Position numbers and translations under genes: made by a program
Source of the DNA: Apium graveolens
Lineage: Eukaryota; Streptophyta; Magnoliopsida; Apiales; Apiaceae
Reading direction: 5' to 3'
Assembly (NCBI RefSeq): GCF_009905375.1
Contig: NC_133647.1
Location: 136,395,263-136,459,262, forward strand
Length of the DNA: 64,000 nt
Notes under the pieces: model-generated
The model's database searches: none
What the model was told of the DNA's origin: nothing
Seen by the model: only the letters and a program-made list of their open reading frames with translations
Part shown: positions 57,172 to 64,000 of the stretch, in pieces
Layout: the number at the start of each line of letters is the position of its first letter
Position numbering within the stretch: position 1 is the stretch's first letter

Positions 57172-58701
57172 TGTTGGGTTCCGAAGGCATAAAACGCAGC
57201 GGATAAACGTAAATAAAACAAAAATTCGAAACCCAAAACAGGATCCATGTATAATTATGGGCAGATTATGGAGATAACGAATCATACCTTTCAAGAGATT
57301 AACTTTTACGAACTCAACGGAGATCCTAGCTATCACGCTTTGTGTCTACCTCTCGGAGAAACACCTCTATGGTATCCACACGAGCACCTTCAAGAACGTC
57401 TCACGAACTTGACTACGGAATGGATGTACTAGCCTCCTTCTTGACGATCTGAATTGCCTCTGCCTCTCTTTGCTGCTAGGGTTTTCTTAAAAAACGTTCA
57501 AGCCTCTTTAACCTCTCATTATCTATTTATAATGACTGATTAAAAAGGCCCATAATAGCAAAGCCCAACCCTAGTAGGTATTGGATTAAATAATAAAAAC
57601 GAATTTCTATTATTTAATTAATAACTAAGTCATACTTAATTATTATGGGCAAAAACATTCCTTTTAATTCGAATTTATATTATCTCAATTAAGTCTTACT
57701 TAATTATAATAAAATTCAAATAATCATCAATTAATTTAAATCCATAATTTAAATTAACTATTCCATTAAGTGCTCTATTTGTGCGACCCTATAGGCTATT
57801 ATTTAATTGGCAATAATTTTATTCTCTAATAAAATTATAAACAATGAGCGGTATCTAGTAATACATCATTGTTACCCAATTAAACAATAATTAAATCGTG
57901 ATTAGATAAAACCTTTCGTGATTAATGTTTTTTCGTGTAATATAATCCCTTTAACCATACATATTATAGATTAAACTCGAGGCATGTATTTAGTCATCCT
58001 CTTCAACATTTAATCTGGGTTTACTTGATGCATGAGTAGATTATTGAAACAAATCATTATTTGAGCATGGCCATGCTTTTATAATCTCACTCAATCAAGA
58101 GGCCAATAATATCTCTCCTAATTATAGGAGGGTTAAATCCTTTATCTATCATTCATATTTCTCATACGACTCATGATATACCCGATGTCCACTTTTATCA
58201 TCACCCGATCAAAAGTAACTTTTAATGTAGTCAAAGTATATTAATCCTCGTATAGAAATATAATGATTTCAAGTCAAAGGATCGTTACACCATTATCACT
58301 GTGAGTCTTTCTTATGACTTTATTAAACATGAAGAATCTCACTGTGGGTCTGTCCAGTACCATGTACTCTCACATGTACCTATGTATTGACTTCAGTATC
58401 CCCATACTTATAACCAATGAGATGTGGTTATCTTGTCAAACAACATACTAGTCTATCTATGTATTATTATTGTCCTATATAATAATACTCGACTAGGGAC
58501 CTTTAAGAATATGATATATTATATAATCTCAAGTTCAAGTCATGTACTTAAACTATACAATTTGTATCATGATTCTAAGGACATTTATTATGCTAACAAA
58601 ATATCGCAGTAATTAAGGTCATAATAAATAAATTTATTGAATGATCAACTGACATAAAGATAAAAGAATAATGTATTGCCTCTAGGGCACCTACACTAAC
58701 A
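57172..58701 (-). repeat. Copia E 5' LTR (right in the window)
   Basis: 1530 bp, the same length and, where compared, the same sequence as 49876-51405. Its TATAAATA (57524-57531, minus) is the expected promoter of the element. Confidence 0.96.
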
Positions 58702-59835
58702 AATACAGCTTTCCTAAATGGAGACATAGATGAGGAAATCTATATGGAACAACCTGAAGGGTTTTTTATCCCAGGACAAGAAAGAAAAGTCTGTAAATTG
58801 GTGAAATCATTGTATGGTTTGAAGCAAGCGCCTATGAAATGGCATGAAAAATTTGATGAGGTTGTGCTGGCCAATGGCTTCAAAATCAATGAATGTGATA
58901 GTTGTGCCTATTACAAGGATAACGAGAGTGGCTATGTCATGATGACACTATATGTAGATGATCTACTTATTGCCGGAAGCAATGATAAAGTGATCAAATC
59001 TACCAAGGATATGTTGAAATCAAGATTCGACATTAAAGACATGGGACTAGCAAATGTAATTCTGGGAATTTAAATTTCTAGAACATCAGAGGGTCTTGCA
59101 TTAAGTCGACCATATTATGTTGACAAGATCCTTGAGAAGTTTCTTAAGGATGCCTTTAAGAAAGCTAGGACGCCCGTGGATATGACTTTGCACCTATCCA
59201 AGAACAAAGGTGTAGCTGTTTACCAATTGGAATACTCAAGGATAATTGGTAGTCTAATGTACCTCATGAGTTGTATAAGACCAGATATTGCATACTCAAT
59301 TAGCAAGTTGAGTAGGTTTACGAGTAATCCGAGAGCTGATCACTGGAAAGCGATCATAAGGGTACTAAGGTACTTGAGGGGAACTCGAGACTATGGACTG
59401 CACTTAAGTCTACTAGTGGTTATTTGTTTACATTAGCTGGAGCGGCAATATCATGGAAATCCTCAAAACAAACGGTGATAACTCATTCCATGATGGAAGC
59501 TGAGTTTGTGGCACTGGATAAATGCGCCGAAGAGGCTGAATATCTACGTCAGTTTCTGGAGGATATTCCAAGATGGCCAAAGCCTGTAACTGCAATAGGG
59601 ATTCACTGTGATAGTCAATCCGCTATTGGCAGAGCACAGAGCATGATGTATAATGGAAAGTCTTGTCATATACGACGACGACACAGTTCCATTAAATAAT
59701 TGATCTCAACCAGAATTATCACTATTGACTATATACTGTCAAAGGATAATATCGTGGATCCACTAACTAAAGGGTTATCAAGAGAAGTGGTTGAAAAATC
59801 ATCGAGAGGGATGGGCCTTAAGCCTATTGCATAAC
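58702..59835 (+). pseudogene. Copia D RT C-terminal half and RNase H
   Basis: This resumes RT at AFLNGDIDEEIYMEQPEGF and continues through LYGLKQAPMKWHEKF to the intact catalytic LYVDDLLIAGSN (58955-58990). A stop (TAA) occurs at about 59071. RNase H follows, but a deletion of some two dozen codons with a frame change near 59410 joins DYGLHLS to [10 protein letters not shown] and removes the first catalytic Asp region. [30 protein letters not shown] and NIVDPLTKGLSREV are recognisable. It ends at LKPIA, TAA at about 59833. Confidence 0.92.
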
Positions 59836-60452
59836 GGCATCATGGTGGACACCCAACGATTGCTGACTGGGGATCCCAAGAACTTGGTTCAATGGGACAA
59901 CTAAATCATGATGACCAAATCACTGTGGGGGTAACCCCTGGCCTGTTCCTATGATGAGGAAACAGTGAGACCCGTAAGGTACGAGGTTAAGCTTTGAGCT
60001 TTTAATGATCTTTGATGAATACATGGAGTTCAGGAGTGAATGCATGGAATTCAGTTGAGTAAACGCGGGTTACTCTATAAGATAAAGATCACCAATGTGG
60101 GAGAGAAGTGGGGCCGCTGCAAAGGAGAATTGCGAGGCACAATTCTTTAGAAACTTCTGCAAAACTAGGACGATGTTCCATGGAAAAATGGATATACTCA
60201 TGAGAGTTGAACCAGTCAGAAACGATATAGTAATAAGTATATCATCGTTTACATAAACGGTCGAGCAGTTCAAGGACAAGCACGTCTACGGTCTACCAGT
60301 AAAGTCGGTATGCTTAGTCGAGCGAAGGTTCAAGGAGCACTCTCTACCTATCGTATGCTATATCTGATCCAAGAAACTATCACCAAGTCAAACTCCATGT
60401 CTGTCTATCTGGTGTGTGCTACAAAAATATCAATCTCATCCATGTGGGAGAT
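59836..60452 (+). other. Copia D 3' untranslated region and polypurine tract
   Basis: About 620 bp of non-coding sequence between pol and the 3' LTR. The purine-rich catgtgggagat (60441-60452) abuts the LTR and is the likely polypurine tract. Confidence 0.8.
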
Positions 60453-61415
60453 TGTTGGAAAATATGGGTATTGAGCCCCACATTGTCAAGTCATTTTGAG
60501 CCGTTCTTGAGTGAGTTTCTCTTAGAGTATGTTCACCTCCGTGAGAGCTTTCCGAGGCACTTTGAAACACTCAAAATGGTTAAGGGATGAATGTGATTCG
60601 ATCATTCAAAGTCGGTCCCTTGAAGGTGGAATTGAAGATGAGAAACTTGTATCCCACATTGAAATGGAAAAGGGGTTTCCATTACTTTATATAGCACAAC
60701 ACTTTAATAGTGTTTAAAAGTGTTAGTAAGGTGTTGCTCCATCTCCTACGTGCGCGCGTAGGGGGGTGCAAATTGTGGGATTTCGAGGGGTAATCCGAGG
60801 TTTGCGAAGCCTTCGGGCTTGCCCGCGTGTGCGACGTGCGGACACGAATGTAGCAGAAAATTGGCCCGAATAATCCTAGTTTTGCTAATTTATCTTTCCA
60901 TTGGGCTTGGGCACTTAAATAAATATTCATTATTCAGTATTTATTTTATAAATACGAATATGAATTGATTTGACAGTTATAATTCGATTCAATTACGGAT
61001 AATAATTGACCCTCGAATTAAATTTAATTAACGCGTTTAATTAAATTAGAGATGTAGTGCACACGTTTCTCTAAACCTATATATTTTCGCTATAGGGTTT
61101 AGGGTTTACTCACTCAATATACCCAGCCGTCCTCCTAAACACAAACCCTACCTCTTTCTCTCTCTCGGTGAGAGTTTCGTACCCGTTCAAACTCGCTGAA
61201 GGTGCTCGTTATCCGTAACGCCGCCGCTACCTCGTTTTATCATGGGAAGCTATCGACTCGCACATACGGTGAGAGGCGAAATAGCTTTAAGGAGACGATT
61301 TCAACTCGACTCGAGGATCTCCCTTTATTTATATCCGTTCTTTCTCTGTTTGATTTCGTTTACTCACGCACACACTTATTTGATTTATATGTATTAATCG
61401 CAGATTGTTTTCACA
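60453..61415 (+). repeat. Copia D 3' LTR
   Basis: 963 bp, with TATATAG at 60688-60694 and the hairpin CCTACGTGCGCGCGTAGG at 60745-60762. It keeps the segment lost from the 5' LTR (about 60880-61040). Confidence 0.93.
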
Positions 61416-61560
61416 ATGCTTACCGGCTCCGTGATCGTGCCGAAACGGTGGATTGAGATTGTGGTGCATGAATATGCTCAAAACGGCATGGTCATGTTGT
61501 TTATATTTAATATTTTAATTTTTATTATAATTTATTTTGATTATATGCTCAAAACGGCAT
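61416..61560 (+). other. Gypsy fragment, right half, beyond Copia D
   Basis: After atgct (61416-61420) the sequence resumes the 3' region of the chromovirus-like family (gagattgtggtgcatgaata, cgtgatcgtgccgaaacggtgg), matching 2425-2545. The word tatgctcaaaacggcatggtcat occurs twice, near 61474 and 61546, the second copy lying at the junction with Copia C. Confidence 0.72.
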
Positions 61561-62173
61561 GGTCATATTGTTTCTCTCCCGACCAAGCTTCATAAGGAGT
61601 AACACCGGACACTGCTCTAGTAGGTAGTCGGTTCAATAAGTAAATAGCATGTCGAATAGCTTCCCCCCAAAATTGACTTGGCATCTGCTTCTCTTTCAAC
61701 AGACTACGTGCCATCTCGACCATTGTTCTATTTCGACGCTCAACAACCCCGTTTTGCTGGGGTGAGTACGGTGCTGTGAAGTGTCTGTTAATGCCATTTT
61801 CTTCACAAAAATTCAGAAAATCTTTGGAACAAAACTCTCCTCCACGATCTGTCCTGAAGGTTTTAATTTTTCGTTCCTTGCCATCCTCAACCATTGCTTT
61901 GAACTTCTTGAAAGTCTCAAACACTTCATCTTTACTTTTCAATAAATAGGCCCACATCCCCTTACTAAAATCATCAACTAACAAGAACACATACCTGTTT
62001 CCAGCCACTGTTGAGGGTGTGATAGGTTCGCACAAGTCACCGTGTATAAGTTCCAAAACTCTGTTTGCACTATAGTTCATTTTAGATGGGAATGATCTTC
62101 GTGTTTTCTTTAACATTAAGCATCCTGAACATACATCTTTGGGGTGTTGTAACTTTGGCAAACCATGAACCAT
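61561..62173 (-). pseudogene. Copia C integrase, C-terminally truncated
   Basis: In frame with the gag-protease piece after one TAA (62180-62182). It has the second half of the zinc region (DVCSGCLMLKKTRRSFPSK), then core motifs ELIHGDLCEPITPS, FLLVDDFSKGMWAYLLK, FRTDRGGEFCSKDF, SPQQNGVVERRNRT and EAIRHAIYLLNRLPTRAV, so the catalytic DDE residues are present. The last eight or so residues of the open frame, before its stop at 61541, are Gypsy-derived and not part of the protein. Confidence 0.92.
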
Positions 62174-62179
62174 TTGTTT

Positions 62180-63670
62180 TTATGTGAGTTCTTGCATAGC
62201 ATTAAAATTTACATGGCCGAGCCTTGAGTGCCAAAGCCATTCTTGTGTGTGTTTTTCTGATAAAAAACAACTTACTTCCCCGGTATCGATTATGATCTTG
62301 TACAACCGGTTCATGGACCTCTTCACTTTCATGAACAGCACGCCCAGCTTGTCTCGTACCCATAAGAATTCCCCATTCATAGTAATTTTATACCCGTCCT
62401 CTTCCATCTGTCCGAGGCTTATAATGTTACTGCAAAGAGACGGTATATAATACACATCACATAGAACTCGCTCATCACCATTTTTGCACTTCATCAAAAT
62501 AGACCCATTTCCCTTTATGGGTACCAATGATCCATCACCAAACTTTACTTGTCCCGTTATGTCTTCATTTAACTCCTTAAATTTTGATTTCTGCCCAGTC
62601 ATATGGTGGCTTGCACCGTTGTCCAAGTACCATAAGTTTGATACAGTGGTGTTTGCGACTTTGCTGTTATCAAGTCTCGGATTTATTTTCTCTTCATTGA
62701 TCAACAACACATTCTTTTCTTGTTCTTCAGATTCTATCAATAACAGGGCCGATTCATCATCTGGAACTTGAGCTATATTCACCTCCTCCCTTTGATCCTT
62801 GTCACGTTTTGATCTTTTGCATTCGGTAGCATAATGGCCATACCCAAGACAGTTGAAACATCTAACCTTGGATTTGTCACGACCACCACGATATGGTTCC
62901 TTCCCTCGGAATTTCTGGCCACTCCCTTCAACCTTACTCGACCTTTTTATCCATTCCTCCCTGGTGAGTAATAATTTGCTTTCCTCTTTATCCCTCATTC
63001 TCCAGTCTTCTTCAGTGAGAAGTAGTTGACCCGTACCTCCGGTTGACTCATTCTTTCCACCTAAACGCTCATCATGAGCCTTCAATGATCCAACGAGTTC
63101 TTCCACACTCATCGTCTCCAAGTCACTGAATTGTTCGATGGCTGAAGTGATGTGTAAGAACCTTGTTGGCATTTCACGTAATACTTTCTTTACGACATAC
63201 GACTCAGCCATTTCTTCTCCTAATGCACGTATGTTGGTCAGTAATCCGCTAAGTTTCAAACAAAAATCATCAAGGGACTCACCCTCCTTCATACTCATTG
63301 CTTCGAAATCAGATTTCAAAGTTTGTACTCTAGCCTTTTTCACCCGCTCAGCTCCCTGGCACAGTACCTTTACCGCCTCCCAGGCCTCCTTAGCAGTCTC
63401 GTTCTCTGCTATGGACAAGAGAATATCCTCAGGTATCCCCTGATAGATGACAGCTAGTGCCATATTATCCTTCTTCTCTTCTACTTTAGCTTTCGTGTCC
63501 TTCGGTGTCACAGCTTCCCAAATCCCACGGGCTTGCATACACGCCTTCATCTTTAAGGCCCATACTGTGTAGTTCCCTCTCCTTAGCATGGGATAACTCA
63601 AACCCACTGTGTTCTCCTTGCTCTTCTCAGGTTCCATCTTTCTTTGTCCGAGCATACACTTGGTCATCAA
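62180..63670 (-). pseudogene. Copia C gag, protease and integrase N-terminus
   Basis: An open frame of 496 codons. The gag core is at residues 27-205 (LSYPMLRRGNYTVWALKMK, AVIYQGIPEDILLSIAE, ESLDDFCLKLSGLLTNIRAL). Two LLLT-EE-W repeats follow near 216-240. A CCHC knuckle lies at 271-284 (CFNCLGYGHYATEC) and the protease DNGAS at 350-354. FGDGSLVPIKGNGSI comes next, and WLWHSRLGHVNFNAM at the end opens the integrase zinc region. A TAA then stops it, followed in the same frame by the integrase piece. The true start may be the Met before EPEKSKEN (residue 12). Confidence 0.93.
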
Positions 63671-63683
63671 CCAAGTATTAATA

Positions 63684-63695
63684 GGTCTGATACCA
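63684..63695 (-). other. Copia C primer-binding site
   Basis: Minus-strand TGGTATCAGACC, three bases after the LTR end. It differs by one base from the usual methionine-tRNA site. Confidence 0.85.
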
Positions 63696-63698
63696 CAA

Positions 63699-64000
63699 TG
63701 TTACAGATCACAGTATAACTGAATAATGCAGACAATATAAACACAGAGAAGAATAAATTATTGGGGAAATTACTTCTTTATTAACTGAACGTTACACCCT
63801 ATATAGATAGTGCATACAAAGTAAACAGCAAGAAATTAGGAACTGGAAACTACTTTCCTAAACACATGTACTAGTACACGTTTATTTGTTCAACTCTCCT
63901 AAACCCTTGCCACTACTGCAAGACTAAGTCTAGCTCGACTTAACAGACAGCTGGGACACCAAACCAAATAAATTCAAAACAACTAGATAAACAAACACAA
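63699..64000 (-). repeat. Copia C 5' LTR, incomplete
   Basis: The inner end (minus-strand ...GATCTGTAACA) is at 63699. A TATATAG-type box is seen near 63811-63819. The outer end was not reached or could not be recognised before base 64000. Confidence 0.65.

Larger units (their letters stand above)
49876..58701 (-). mobile_element. Copia E: intact, very young LTR retrotransposon
   Basis: 8826 bp on the minus strand, inserted in the RT gene of Copia D in antisense orientation. It has equal 1530-bp LTRs with no difference in the segments I compared, a perfect 5-bp TSD, TATA boxes, a tRNA-type primer site, a ~1.8-kb leader, one uninterrupted 1319-codon Gag-Pol frame and a polypurine tract touching the stop codon. 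Everything needed for autonomous movement appears present. It is not closely related to Copia A-D by its gag. Confidence 0.97.
45955..61415 (+). mobile_element. Copia D: LTR retrotransposon split by Copia E
   Basis: The LTRs start TGTTGGAAAATATGGG and end TTCACA. The 5-bp TSD is atgct. Without the 8826-bp Copia E plus one aatac copy, the element is about 6.6 kb. Gag-Pol is recognisable throughout but has stops, a mutated zinc knuckle and an internal RNase H deletion. The 5' LTR is 154 bp shorter than the 3' LTR because of a deletion. No standard primer site follows the 5' LTR. Confidence 0.95.
61561..64000 (-). mobile_element. Copia C: 3'-truncated retrotransposon, runs past the window
   Basis: On the minus strand: part of the 5' LTR (from 63699 rightwards, outer end beyond 64000), primer site, gag-protease, and integrase up to PYEAWSGEKQ, where it breaks off at about 61560 into Gypsy sequence. 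RT, RNase H and the 3' LTR are absent. It is the best preserved member of the Copia A/B/C group. Confidence 0.88.

Overview
The window looks like nuclear DNA of a flowering plant, most likely a eudicot. It is AT-rich, has long gene-poor stretches and is packed with plant transposon classes: Ty1/Copia and Ty3/Gypsy LTR retrotransposons (including the plant Tat lineage), L1-type LINEs with plant zf-RVT/RNase H tails, tRNA-derived SINEs, CACTA and hAT DNA transposons. I see no rRNA, tRNA, CRISPR or prokaryotic operon features. I cannot name the species from sequence alone.

Layout. 1-2760: minus-strand Copia RNase H and LINE remnants, then a decayed Gypsy piece. 2945-7927: an exon-like reading frame split by Copia element A (3119-7841; 299-bp LTRs, TSD gttta). 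7941-12180: Copia B, minus strand, lacking its 5' end. 12253-12448: an exon-like fragment with an AT-hook motif. 12540-13790: a CACTA-like piece and an inverted Gypsy fragment carrying a SINE. About 13790-28954: a non-autonomous CACTA element split by an 11.2-kb Tat-type Gypsy element F (17487-28679). 28955-29610: a LINE remnant. 29619-33340: a hAT element holding a tandem array and a solo Copia LTR. 34196-34427: a second SINE with an 11-bp TSD. 35267-39516: a complete non-autonomous CACTA with a captured cold-shock/glycine-rich protein fragment and a 13-unit array. 40359-41404: a possible host gene fragment. 42048-45208: a Tat-like Gypsy remnant fused to another Gypsy fragment. 45955-61415: Copia D, inserted in that fragment and itself split by Copia E (49876-58701, minus). 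61555-64000: the 5' part of Copia C, minus.

History. The best-supported story is stacked insertion. Gypsy fragment, then Copia D (TSD atgct), then Copia E (TSD aatac) form a three-level nest. E is by far the youngest: its two 1530-bp LTRs matched wherever I compared them, and its 1319-codon Gag-Pol frame is open with all catalytic motifs. It is the only clearly intact protein-coding gene here. Copia A, B and C are relatives of one another at different stages of decay. Two CACTA elements and one hAT share the same ~175-bp tandem repeat.

How parts work together. Only E has everything expected for its own cycle: LTR promoter, tRNA-primer site, Gag, protease, integrase, reverse transcriptase, RNase H and polypurine tract. 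The CACTA and hAT elements keep ends and subterminal motifs but no transposase, so they would depend on enzymes encoded elsewhere. Host gene content is limited to three exon-like fragments I could not assign to known families, plus the captured cold-shock fragment. I found no convincing new defence or metabolic system.
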